Shown: positions 53,852 to 61,697 of the stretch, one piece after another
How the letters are laid out: every line of letters begins with the position of its first letter
Position numbering within the stretch: the first letter of the stretch is position 1
Origin: Flavobacterium fluviale
Lineage (GTDB): Bacteria > Bacteroidota > Bacteroidia > Flavobacteriales > Flavobacteriaceae
Length of the DNA: 64,000 nt
NCBI RefSeq assembly: GCF_003312915.1
Contig: NZ_CP030261.1
Location: 1,054,001 to 1,118,000 of the forward strand
Reading direction: 5' to 3'
Notes under the pieces: model-generated
The model's database searches: none
What the model was told of the DNA's origin: nothing
What the model saw: only the letters and a program-made list of their open reading frames with translations
Program-made: the position numbers and the translations under genes

Positions 53852-54067
53852 CGTCTTTCAAAGTAATTTTTTATCCTTAAAGTGTAATTTTTAAAACAAA
53901 GGCACTAAGTTTTTATTTTTTAATCTTGCCACAAAGGCACTAAGTTTTTTTTAAAGTCTTTTTTGCTAAAACTTTGCAACTTAGCTCCCGATAGCTATCG
54001 GGATTGCGAGCAATTTTTGTTGTTAAATAAAAAACTTTAAAAACAAACTTCGCAAACATAGTATTCT
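53852..54067. repeat. spacer with direct repeats and an 18-base palindrome
   Basis: ACAAAGGCACTAAGTTTTT occurs twice in the left half. TCCCGATAGCTATCGGGA at 53986-54003 is a perfect palindrome of a kind common in Flavobacteriaceae spacers. The gap parts the ketosynthase unit from the ketoreductase. No gene is seen. Confidence 0.65.
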
Positions 54068-54799
54068 TTAAGAATATATTCCGCCGTTTATATTGATAAT
54101 TTCTCCAGTAATATAGCTTGCTTTTTTAGAAATCAAAAAGCTTACCAAATCTGCAACTTCTTCGGCTTCGCCAAAACGATTTACCGGAATCAGCTTTAAT
54201 AATTCTTTTTCATCCAGCTCACTTGTCATATCAGTTCTAATAAAACCAGGAGCAACAGCATTAACTGTAATATTTCTTTTGGCAACTTCTTGTGCCAAAG
54301 CTTTTGTTGCTGCTACAATTGCGCCTTTTGCTGCCGAATAATTGGTTTGTCCTGCAGTTCCTTTTACTCCAGAAACAGAAACCATATTTACAATTCGGCC
54401 GTATTTATTGCGTAGCATTTTTTGAATAAAAAATTGTGTCACATTAAAGAAACCATTTACGCTTGTATTCAAAACACCGCTCCAGTCTTCTGGAGTCATC
54501 CACATAAAAAGTCCGTCTTTTGTAATTCCAGCATTGTTTACGATTGCTTCGACCAATTTTTCAGGATTTGCTTCCTGCCATTGCGTTAAAACGTTTTGTA
54601 CTTGTTCAAAATTAGCCACATCAAAACCTAAAATTTCTCCTGTTGCGCCTAATTTTTGTATTTCTCGTAATGTTTCTTCGGCAGCTGTTTGATTCGAATG
54701 ATAATTAATCAGAATATGATAATCAGATTCTACGGCTAGTTTTTTACAAATAGCACTTCCGATTCCTCTTGAACCGCCTGTTACTAATACACACTTCAT
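54068..54799 (-). CDS. 3-oxoacyl-ACP reductase (FabG-like ketoreductase, flexirubin cluster)
   Basis: A 243-residue SDR with VTGGSRGIGSAI at residue 6, NNAGITKDG near 90, the catalytic SVSGVKGTAGQTNYSAAKGA segment (Ser, Tyr, Lys) near 135-155 and PGFIRTDMT near 185. It reduces 3-oxoacyl-ACP in each polyene cycle. It is the only ketoreductase in the cluster. The WG-repeat gene precedes it by 9 bases. Confidence 0.87.
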   Translation of the reverse strand: MKCVLVTGGSRGIGSAICKKLAVESDYHILINYHSNQTAAEETLREIQKLGATGEILGFDVANFEQVQNVLTQWQEANPEKLVEAIVNNAGITKDGLFMWMTPEDWSGVLNTSVNGFFNVTQFFIQKMLRNKYGRIVNMVSVSGVKGTAGQTNYSAAKGAIVAATKALAQEVAKRNITVNAVAPGFIRTDMTSELDEKELLKLIPVNRFGEAEEVADLVSFLISKKASYITGEIININGGIYS

Positions 54800-54808
54800 A
54801 AGTGAAAT

Positions 54809-56038
54809 TTATTTCTTTTTCTTAGCTGCTGGTTTCGTAGTCGATTTGACAGCAGTTTTAGTTGTTTTTGTTTCTTGTTTTGTGGCTTCAGCTGGAGCAG
54901 ATGCCGGCTGATGTCTTTCTGCCGATTTTGAAAACAATTCAGCATTTTCAAACCATTGGTTGCTTAATACAGTTCCGTCTGGTTTTAGAAATCCCCATTT
55001 TCCTTCGTTTTTTACTCTCGCAACACCATCAATAAATCCTTTATCCTGCTGTACAAACATCGCGATAATGGCATTTGTCGTAATGCCGTATTGTGTTGGA
55101 ATTACCAATTTTCCAGATTCGTTGATGAATCCCCAATTGCTTTCTTTTACTGGAGCCAGACCGTTTGTGCTAAAAACTTCTGCGTCACTGTAAGTTGGTT
55201 CAATTACAAATTTTCCTTCTGGATTAATGAATCCCCATTTTTTTCCAACCAAAACTGGCGCTAGGTTTTTTGAGAACGCTTTTCCTTTGTCATAAATAGG
55301 AAGAATTGCCCAATTTCCTTTTAAATCGATGTAACCAATTTTTCCGTTCTTTTTAGCAAAAGTCAAATCTTGAGTTTCAAAATCCCAGATTTTTTCAGCG
55401 CCGTCAACAGGAATAAATTTTCCGCCGCTTACCAATCCGAAAGTTTTATCTTTTCTGGCCCAAGTGGTATTCTTGAAATAATTTCCAATTTCTGCATAAG
55501 AAGGTTCAACCAATTCCTTTCCGTCGGTATTTATGATTCCCCAGTTTTTGTTCAGTTCCACTCTTGCAAAACCATTTTCAAAAGGTTTGATCTGATCGTA
55601 TTTTGGTTCTAAAACAACCGCCATTTTATTGTTGATCAAACCAACTTTATTGTTTTGTCTGATGAAAGCAACTCCATTACTAAAATCAAATAATTTTTCA
55701 GAAGCAGGAGCTTTTTGAGTTTCTCCTTTTCTATCAATATAAACCCATTCTTTTCCTGTTTTTACAATGGCAATTCCGCTGTTAAAATCTTTAGCTTCAT
55801 CAAAAGAGGCAGGAATTATCCAGCTTCCTTTAGCATCAATAAAACCCCATTTTCCGCCATTTTCAACAGCAGCCAATCCTTCAGAAAAGCTTCTGGCAGA
55901 TTTGTATTGAGGCTCAATTTTAAAAGATCCGTCTTTGGTAATATATCCAATTTTTGAATTCTTTTTAACTAATGCCAGTTCTTGACTATTAACAAATTGA
56001 ATGCAGCACAGCAACAAAAAAAGAAATGGTTTTTTCAT
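54809..56038 (-). CDS. secreted WG-repeat protein with Lys/Ala-rich tail
   Basis: A protein of about 409 residues from ATG 56038 (MKKPFLFL; the frame is open to 56053). A signal peptide ends near VNSQE. About ten WG (KWGFIDxxGxxVIxPxY) units follow, for example GKWGFIDAKGSWIIPASFDEA and NWGIINTDGKELVEP. The C-terminal 45 residues are Lys/Ala/Thr-rich. WG repeats form beta-rich binding surfaces; no partner is known. It sits between ketoreductase and ammonia-lyase genes. Confidence 0.75.
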   Translation of the reverse strand: MKKPFLFLLLCCIQFVNSQELALVKKNSKIGYITKDGSFKIEPQYKSARSFSEGLAAVENGGKWGFIDAKGSWIIPASFDEAKDFNSGIAIVKTGKEWVYIDRKGETQKAPASEKLFDFSNGVAFIRQNNKVGLINNKMAVVLEPKYDQIKPFENGFARVELNKNWGIINTDGKELVEPSYAEIGNYFKNTTWARKDKTFGLVSGGKFIPVDGAEKIWDFETQDLTFAKKNGKIGYIDLKGNWAILPIYDKGKAFSKNLAPVLVGKKWGFINPEGKFVIEPTYSDAEVFSTNGLAPVKESNWGFINESGKLVIPTQYGITTNAIIAMFVQQDKGFIDGVARVKNEGKWGFLKPDGTVLSNQWFENAELFSKSAERHQPASAPAEATKQETKTTKTAVKSTTKPAAKKKK

Positions 56039-56076
56039 GATTTTAAGATTCAATATTAATAATGTAAAATACAGGT

Positions 56077-57597
56077 TTAACTATTTATCAAATAATCTTT
56101 TACTTTTTGTACAAAAGGATACATTACCTGATCTTCTTTAAACGCTGGAATTATATTGCGCACATCGTCGTACCATTTTCTAGTAACAGACGAAATTTTA
56201 TCTTTTTGTCCTAAATAATCAATCGCTTGAACGATTGTGATTAATTCGATAGCTAAAACTTCAAAAGAATTCTCAATAACTTTTGATGTAATTACCGCAG
56301 CATTTGTTCCCATGCTCACAATGTCTTGATTGTCATTGTTGTTTGGAATACTATGAACGTACATTGGGTTTGACAGCATTTGGTTTTCGGCAGTTGTTGA
56401 GGTTGCAACGAATTGTACTCCCTGCATTCCAAAATTAAATCCTAACGTTCCTAAGTTTACAAATGGAGGAAGAATTTCGTTGATTTTCGAATTCAATAAA
56501 TAATTCAATTGACGTTCTGCCAGCATCGTTAATTTGGTAATAACGATTTTCAGTTTATCCATTTCAAGCGAAATATAATCTCCGTGGAAATTTCCGCCGT
56601 GGTAAACGTGTTTGTTTTTTACGTCTATAATTGGATTGTCGTTTGCCGAGTTAAATTCGTCTTCTAAAATAGAAGCTACATTATTTATAGTTTCTAAAAC
56701 AGGTCCCAAAATTTGAGGCACACATCTTAGTGAATAATATTCTTGAACCTTTTCTTTGAAGATTTCTTCGGTGTTTTCTCCAGAATATAAATGGTCTTCT
56801 CTTTTACGGATTAAAGTACTGTCAGAAAGATTTTTTCTCATTCTTTCTGCCACTTCCTGCTGTCCTTTATGACGTTTGGTTTGGTTTAATTCTGCTGAGA
56901 AATGATCATCATAAGCTTGAACCAATTCGTTAATTGCGCAAGAGGCTTTTAGCGACCAATCTAATAATTTTTGAGCATAATGAACATTTACAACGCCAAT
57001 TCCTGTCATTACAGAAGTTCCGTTGATTAATGCCAGTCCCTCTCTAATTTCTACTTGAATTGGTTTTAAACCTTCAATTTCGAAAACTTCTGGAGTTGGT
57101 CTTCTTTCTCCTTTATAAAAAACCTCACCTTCACCAATTAACACTAAAGCTAAATGTGATAATTGCACCAAGTCACCGCTGGCACCCACGCCGCCATGTT
57201 CAAAAATTAAGGGCGTAATATCTCTATTGATTAATTCTGCCATTAAATGAATTACAGAAGGATGAACTCCTGAATTTCCTAAAGACAAAGTATTTAATCT
57301 TGCTAAAATTGCAGCTTTTGCACACTCAGGACTTAATGGTTTTCCTGTTCCAGAAGAGTGGCTTCTAATTAAATTATATTGTAATTGAATTTGATCAGAC
57401 TCTTTAATTCTATATTGAGCCATTGGGCCAAAGCCAGTATTTACTCCGTATATAACTTTGTTTCCTGAGAATTCTTTTAAGAAATTAAAACTCTCATTTA
57501 CTCGGTCTAGAACGACATCACTAATTTTAACTTTTTGATTTCCAAATATTATGGCTTCAAATTCCGTTAAACTTAAATATTCATTAATTGTATTCAT
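56077..57597 (-). CDS. tyrosine ammonia-lyase (HAL/PAL family, flexirubin cluster)
   Basis: A 506-residue MIO enzyme. The cofactor forms from Ala 139-Ser 140-Gly 141 in GGVGASGDLVQL; the catalytic Tyr 50 lies in YGVNTGFGPMA. Overall sequence is nearly identical, as I remember it, with the characterised F. johnsoniae tyrosine ammonia-lyase, with scattered differences such as Thr 11. It turns tyrosine into 4-coumarate and ammonia, supplying the aryl starter. Annotation pipelines often call it histidine ammonia-lyase (SH at 79-80 is the usual HAL/TAL-like pair). Its start is 101 bases from the divergent flavoprotein. Confidence 0.85.
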   Translation of the reverse strand: MNTINEYLSLTEFEAIIFGNQKVKISDVVLDRVNESFNFLKEFSGNKVIYGVNTGFGPMAQYRIKESDQIQLQYNLIRSHSSGTGKPLSPECAKAAILARLNTLSLGNSGVHPSVIHLMAELINRDITPLIFEHGGVGASGDLVQLSHLALVLIGEGEVFYKGERRPTPEVFEIEGLKPIQVEIREGLALINGTSVMTGIGVVNVHYAQKLLDWSLKASCAINELVQAYDDHFSAELNQTKRHKGQQEVAERMRKNLSDSTLIRKREDHLYSGENTEEIFKEKVQEYYSLRCVPQILGPVLETINNVASILEDEFNSANDNPIIDVKNKHVYHGGNFHGDYISLEMDKLKIVITKLTMLAERQLNYLLNSKINEILPPFVNLGTLGFNFGMQGVQFVATSTTAENQMLSNPMYVHSIPNNNDNQDIVSMGTNAAVITSKVIENSFEVLAIELITIVQAIDYLGQKDKISSVTRKWYDDVRNIIPAFKEDQVMYPFVQKVKDYLINS

Positions 57598-57698
57598 TAA
57601 ATCGATTTTGGTTGTGCTAATTTAATTTTATTTATCAAAATAAATGTAGTTATTTTGATGTAGGCAAATGTAGGCTAATTAATGATAATAATTCTAAT
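57598..57698. promoter_or_regulatory. divergent promoter region, ammonia-lyase and flavoprotein
   Basis: The 101-base gap between divergent starts must hold promoters for both. On the minus strand TACATTTG (57666-57673 region) matches TAnnTTTG, followed by a TTATTTTG word nearer the ammonia-lyase gene. No plus-strand match is convincing. Confidence 0.45.
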
Positions 57699-58949
57699 AT
57701 GACAAAGGAGTTTGTTGATGTTTTAGTGATTGGTGCAGGACCATCTGGTTGTGTTTCGGCATCGTATCTGTATAAAAACAATGTTAAGGTTAAAGTTGTA
57801 GAAAAAACGAAGTTTCCGAGACTGGTAGTAGGCGAAAGTCTTATTCCTCGTGTTATGGACCATTTTGCTGAAGCAGAATTGTTTGAAGCGCTTGATGCGA
57901 TGAACTTCGAGAAAAAACTAGGAGCTCGTTTTATTAGAGGAGAAGAAATCTGTAATTTTGATTTTAGTGTAAAATTTGGCGATGGCTGGGATTGGACCTG
58001 GCAAGTTCCTCGTGCTGATTTTGACAACACGATGGCACAGGAAATAGTTCGCAAAGGAATTGATCTGGAATTTGAAACAGAGGTTTTGGAGGTTTCTTTT
58101 GAAGGAAAGAATTCAAAAACAATTGTAAAAGATGCAGACGGGAATTTAAAAGAAATTCACGCTAAATTTATAATCGACTCAAGCGGATATGGACGTGTTT
58201 TGCCAAGACTTTTAGATTTGGATACTCCGTCAAAACTAGACCCGCATTCTTCTATTTTTACGCACGTAAAAGATATTAACAGACCAGAAGGGGAAGAAGG
58301 AACTCAGATTTCTTTTGATATTTTGGAAACAGAAGTATGGCTTTGGGTAATTCCGTTTTCCAATGGAAATACGAGTTTGGGAGTTGTTGGTCCAACTGAT
58401 TTTATCAATTCTCTTTCTGAAAATAAAGATAATGCAGAGGCTCTCCGAAATGCCATTCAGAAATCGGATTATTATATTAAAAGATTTGCCGGAACTGAAT
58501 TTTTATTCGAGCCAGTTAAATTAGAAAACTATTCAAGGGCGGTAAAAAGAATGTACGGCGATGGTTTTGCTTTAACTGGAAATAGTTCTGAATTTTTAGA
58601 TCCAGTTTTCTCATCTGGTGTAGCTTTTGCAACCGAGTCTGGAATGCTGGCAGCAAAATTATACTTAAAAGAATCACAGGGAATTTCTGTTGATTGGGAA
58701 GTTGAATTTACGCAATATATGAAACGCGGAATTGCTGTTTTCACGACGTATGTACAAGAATGGTACACAGGAAATCTTCAGACTTTATTTTTCCATCAGC
58801 CCGAAAATGCAGATGTGAAAGAAAAAATATGTTCGGTATTAGCAGGATATGTTTGGAATGAAGAAAATCCGTTTGTCAAAAAACACGATCACGTAATAGC
58901 CAATATGGCGTATTTATTAAATATGCAAAAAGAACAAAGCCCTGAATAA
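57699..58949 (+). CDS. flavin-dependent halogenase/monooxygenase-like oxidoreductase (flexirubin cluster)
   Basis: A 416-residue FAD protein, the only plus-strand gene of the cluster. FAD motif VLVIGAGPSGCVSASYL, then VVGESLIPRVMDHF, as in phenolic halogenases and related hydroxylases; GWDWTWQVPRADFDN resembles the WxWxIP motif of flavin halogenases. DGFALTGNSSEFLDPVFSSGVAFA completes the FAD site. It might hydroxylate or halogenate the aryl end of the polyene. Its last codons and stop lie inside the terminator stem that follows. Confidence 0.75.
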   Translation: MTKEFVDVLVIGAGPSGCVSASYLYKNNVKVKVVEKTKFPRLVVGESLIPRVMDHFAEAELFEALDAMNFEKKLGARFIRGEEICNFDFSVKFGDGWDWTWQVPRADFDNTMAQEIVRKGIDLEFETEVLEVSFEGKNSKTIVKDADGNLKEIHAKFIIDSSGYGRVLPRLLDLDTPSKLDPHSSIFTHVKDINRPEGEEGTQISFDILETEVWLWVIPFSNGNTSLGVVGPTDFINSLSENKDNAEALRNAIQKSDYYIKRFAGTEFLFEPVKLENYSRAVKRMYGDGFALTGNSSEFLDPVFSSGVAFATESGMLAAKLYLKESQGISVDWEVEFTQYMKRGIAVFTTYVQEWYTGNLQTLFFHQPENADVKEKICSVLAGYVWNEENPFVKKHDHVIANMAYLLNMQKEQSPE

Positions 58950-59167
58950 TCAGGGCTTTTTTATAGAAAGATAATTCATTTTCTAGATTCATTCCGTAGG
59001 AATGTCTCGTCGGTAGAATATGAAATTTGAATTGCGATAATACGTTCCGTAGGAACGTTTGATTAATTGATTCACGTATATTATTTCCATAAATCAGATG
59101 TCCCTACAGGACATTACTGCAAAACGACAATTTTTTTTTAAACCGATGAGATATTCCTAAGGAATAT
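58803..59167. repeat. direct repeat, copy 1 (includes the flavoprotein 3' end)
   Basis: About 365 bases, highly similar to 59945-60302. It spans the last 49 codons of the flavoprotein gene, its terminator and a run of short palindromes: ATTCCGTAGGAAT (58991-59003), ACGTTCCGTAGGAACGT (59042-59058), TGTCCCTACAGGACA (59099-59113) and ATATTCCTAAGGAATAT (59151-59167). Confidence 0.8.
58936..58964 (+). terminator. rho-independent terminator of the flavoprotein gene
   Basis: AAAGCCCTGA (58936-58945) and TCAGGGCTTT pair over 10 bp around an ATAA loop, then a T-run. The stop codon TAA lies in the loop, so the stem overlaps the coding end. Confidence 0.87.
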
Positions 59168-59176
59168 TTGATATTT

Positions 59177-59782
59177 TTATTTAAAAGCCTTTTTTAATAA
59201 AAGTTTAGATAATGATTTTGCTGTTTTTGCGTATCCTTCTCCAATTCTAGTTTCGTTATTAAAATTGCTTCCCCATTGATCTCCGGGTGCATCAACACTT
59301 GAAATTTCTAATAAGACATTTGATTTATTTGCCGTTTCAACAAACTTTAAATTTGTAGTAACTTTTGCGGGCTGTTTCATAATTCCTGCATCCCATCCTG
59401 GATAAATCCAAACCGTTTGCACAATTAAAGTGTAAGGTGTGTTTAATCCTTCCTGAAAATTGACCTCTTTACCAGCTTTTGTCATTACAATATTTCCGAT
59501 TTCTAAAAATTTAGGAGTCCAGATTTGATCTTTTGCCACAATCCATCTTTTGTGCCAAAGATTTCCATTTCCTTTTGCTTTTTTGTCTAAATCGGCTATA
59601 TGCTCTTCAACATATTGGGATTCGGGTTTGTTTTCTTTCATCATAGTAAAATTACTATAATCAAATTCGGTGTTGATTTCTTTTTGATCTTTTAAAAAGT
59701 CAAAGTTTCCCTTCACTATATTCATATCTTGAGCAAATACAGCCCCAGAAATAAATAAGCATGCAATAATTAGTTTTTTCAT
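59177..59782 (-). CDS. secreted protein of unknown function
   Basis: A 201-residue protein with a signal peptide (cleavage near VFAQD), a polar body (KGNGNLWHKRWIVAKDQIWTPK, WIYPGWDAGIMKQPAKV) and a basic C-terminus. No cysteine pattern or enzyme motif is seen and I do not recognise the family. It lies between the two ~360-bp direct repeats and is alone on the minus strand, so its link to the pigment cluster is doubtful. Confidence 0.65.
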   Translation of the reverse strand: MKKLIIACLFISGAVFAQDMNIVKGNFDFLKDQKEINTEFDYSNFTMMKENKPESQYVEEHIADLDKKAKGNGNLWHKRWIVAKDQIWTPKFLEIGNIVMTKAGKEVNFQEGLNTPYTLIVQTVWIYPGWDAGIMKQPAKVTTNLKFVETANKSNVLLEISSVDAPGDQWGSNFNNETRIGEGYAKTAKSLSKLLLKKAFK

Positions 59783-59944
59783 TTTTGGTTAATTGAGATT
59801 TATTTTTAGCTGCTAAAAGTAATCAAAAGGATGAATAATAATTTATTTTTCATATTAAAATATTATTGTCGTTTTTTCTCAATAACAAAAGCGGATTCCT
59901 CATTTGGAATTCGCTTTATTTTAATATTTGTTTATTTACCAGCT
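59783..59944. other. AT-rich spacer between the secreted-protein gene and repeat copy 2
   Basis: It holds the minus-strand upstream region of the secreted-protein gene and an AAGCGGATTCCTCATTTGGAATTCGCTTT inverted pair (short arms AAGCG/CGCTT and GATTCC/GGAATT) near 59888-59917, possibly an old terminator. No gene is seen. Together with repeat copy 2 it makes up the gene-free stretch to 60312. Confidence 0.45.
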
Positions 59945-60092
59945 GAAAAATGCAGATGTAAAAAAAGGGTTTTGTTGGGTAGTTTATGACAGGAAAGGAA
60001 AATATCCGTTTTGTCAAAAAACACGATCACGTAATAGCCGATATTGCGTATTTAGTAAATGTGCAAAAAGAACAAAGCCCTGAATATTCAGG
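59945..60092 (+). pseudogene. decayed copy of the flavoprotein C-terminus
   Basis: The frame from 59986 gives RFVKKHDHVIADIAYLVNV and QKEQSPE, clearly the C-terminus of the flavoprotein coded at 57.7-58.9 kb with a few replacements. The stop TAA has become TAT, so the frame now runs on into repeat sequence. The part before FVKKHDH no longer matches cleanly. It has no start or upstream domain and is not expected to be a functional gene. Confidence 0.8.
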
Positions 60093-60302
60093 GCTTTGTT
60101 TATCAAAAAATAATTCGTTTCTTGATTTATTCCGTAGGAATGTCTCGTCGGTAGAATATGAAATTTGAATTGCGATAATACGTTCCGTAGGAACGTTTGA
60201 TTAATTGATTCAGGTATGTTATTTCCGTAAATCAGATGTCTCTACAGGACATTATTGCAAAACGACAATATTTTTTTCTACCGAGATATTCCTACGGAAT
60301 AT
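59945..60302. repeat. direct repeat, copy 2
   Basis: About 358 bases in the same orientation as copy 1 (offset about 1142 bases). The middle 80 bases, from TTCCGTAGGAATGTCTCG to GTTTGATTAATTGATTCA, are practically identical with copy 1. The palindromes are present here too, the last as ATATTCCTACGGAATAT at 60286-60302. Confidence 0.8.
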
Positions 60303-60312
60303 TTTTAATCAA

Positions 60313-60648
60313 TTACAATTCAAATATCTTATCCATTAAAATCCATTTTTGTCCTGGTTTTGCCCAAGGAAGTGCTTGCTGGAATTTCCACATCAAAGTT
60401 TCCCATTCCTGCACTTTTTCATTGGCAGCATCGGCTTTGTCTTTTTTCTCAAAAGAAAAATTCTCGTCGCCTTCGATGATCATGAAAAGTCTATTTCCTG
60501 TGCAATAAATATCCAAAACTAAAATTCCAGCATCTTGAATGCTTTTTTTTATCTCCGGCCAAATATTTTCATGCAGTTGTTTGTATTCTGCAATTAAATC
60601 TGCGTCGTCTTTTAAGTCTAGTGCAAGACAAAATTTTTGAGCTGCCAT
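60313..60648 (-). CDS. L-rhamnose/L-fucose mutarotase family protein
   Basis: A 111-residue protein of the COG3254 (RhaM-like) family: YKQLHENIWPEIKKSI near residue 22 holds the catalytic His, DIYCTGNRLFMIIEGD near 46, and WKFQQALPWAKPGQKW near 88. It interconverts alpha and beta anomers of a deoxyhexose. Downstream neighbours point to L-fucose. It ends an operon running right to left. Confidence 0.8.
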   Translation of the reverse strand: MAAQKFCLALDLKDDADLIAEYKQLHENIWPEIKKSIQDAGILVLDIYCTGNRLFMIIEGDENFSFEKKDKADAANEKVQEWETLMWKFQQALPWAKPGQKWILMDKIFEL

Positions 60649-60653
60649 AAATT

Positions 60654-61511
60654 TTATTTTTGTTGATAAGCTACAGCAGTTTGTTTACTTGTGCCTAAAC
60701 CTTCGATTCCTAATTCGATTACGTCACCTGCTTTAATGTAAATTGGATCTGGTTTGATTCCTAAACCAACTCCTGGAGGCGTTCCTGTACTGATAACATC
60801 GCCAGGAAGCAAGGTCATAAACTGACTTAGATAATGAACCAAGAATGGAATCTTAAAAATCAAGTTTGAAGTATTACTGTTTTGGAATGTTTTTCCGTTT
60901 ACAGTAAGCCACATTTTTAGGTTATTTACGTCGCCCACTTCGTCTGGAGTTGCCATAATTGGTCCAAGAGGAGCAAAAGTATCAGAACCTTTTCCTTTTG
61001 CCCATTGCCCGCCGCGCTCGATCTGGAAAGCTCTTTCGCTGTAATCATTCAAAAGGCAGTATCCAGCGATATAATTTGGTGCATCTTCTTCAGAAACATA
61101 GCTAGCTTTTTTACCTACGACAAATGCCAATTCTACTTCCCAGTCTGTTTTTTCGCTGTTTTTTGGGATGATCAAATTATCATTTGGCCCGCATAAAGAA
61201 GTTGTAGATTTAAAGAAAATAATTGGTTCTTCTGGAATTGCAGCGCCAGTTTCTTCACAGTGATCTACATAGTTCAATCCGATGCAGATAATTTTTGAAG
61301 GACGTGCAACCGGCGAACCTAAACGTACTGAATCGCTCACTTCTGGTAAAGATGGATTGTTTTTTAAAGCTTCTTTTAATTTTGCTAATCCGTCATTTTC
61401 AAAAAAAGCTTCGTTATAATCTGTTACGATAGACGAAACATCATATCTTTTATCATTTAGTAAAACACCTGGTTTTTCCTTTCCTTCTTCTCCAAATCTA
61501 ATAAGTTTCAT
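60654..61511 (-). CDS. fumarylacetoacetate hydrolase family protein, probable 2,4-diketo-3-deoxy-L-fuconate hydrolase
   Basis: A 285-residue FAH-family protein. GLNYVDHCEETGAAIPEEPIIFFK-type sequence lies near 75-100; EVELAFVVGKKAS and LLNDYSERAFQ hold the metal-binding Glu and Asp residues; STGTPPGVGLG lies near 240. FAH enzymes split diketo acids. Together with SDR and dehydratase genes the likely substrate is 2,4-diketo-3-deoxy-L-fuconate, cleaved to pyruvate and lactate. The pathway call is by context. Confidence 0.75.
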   Translation of the reverse strand: MKLIRFGEEGKEKPGVLLNDKRYDVSSIVTDYNEAFFENDGLAKLKEALKNNPSLPEVSDSVRLGSPVARPSKIICIGLNYVDHCEETGAAIPEEPIIFFKSTTSLCGPNDNLIIPKNSEKTDWEVELAFVVGKKASYVSEEDAPNYIAGYCLLNDYSERAFQIERGGQWAKGKGSDTFAPLGPIMATPDEVGDVNNLKMWLTVNGKTFQNSNTSNLIFKIPFLVHYLSQFMTLLPGDVISTGTPPGVGLGIKPDPIYIKAGDVIELGIEGLGTSKQTAVAYQQK

Positions 61512-61524
61512 ATTTTAATTTTTT

Positions 61525-61697
61525 AGTAAAGTGTTTTTTCTGCCACGAATTCACGAATTTTTATAAATCATAATTTGTGAAATTCGCAGTTATTTTTTTG
61601 ACGCAAATTTCACAGATTTTTTAATCCTTTTAATTCGTGAATTCGCGGCTATTTTTTCGCACAGATTTGAACTCTTTAATCTGTGGCTAATTTTTTT
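61525..61697. repeat. inverted repeats of the CACGAATTC/CACAGATT family
   Basis: GCCACGAATTCACGAATT in the left part and AATTCGTGAATTCGCGGC in the right part are complementary with one mismatch. CACAGATT and AATCTGTGGC follow. It fills the gap between SDR and FAH genes; no coding frame is seen. Confidence 0.6.

Noticed and set aside
56077..57597. Histidine ammonia-lyase of histidine breakdown
   Set aside because: No hutU, hutI or hutG neighbours; the setting and near identity to a known tyrosine ammonia-lyase support tyrosine as substrate.
59986..60168. 60-codon frame as a real small gene
   Set aside because: It is a decayed copy of the flavoprotein C-terminus that runs on into repeat sequence after loss of the stop codon.
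59177..60302. Composite transposon made of the two direct repeats
   Set aside because: No transposase gene, no terminal inverted repeats and no target-site duplication can be recognised.
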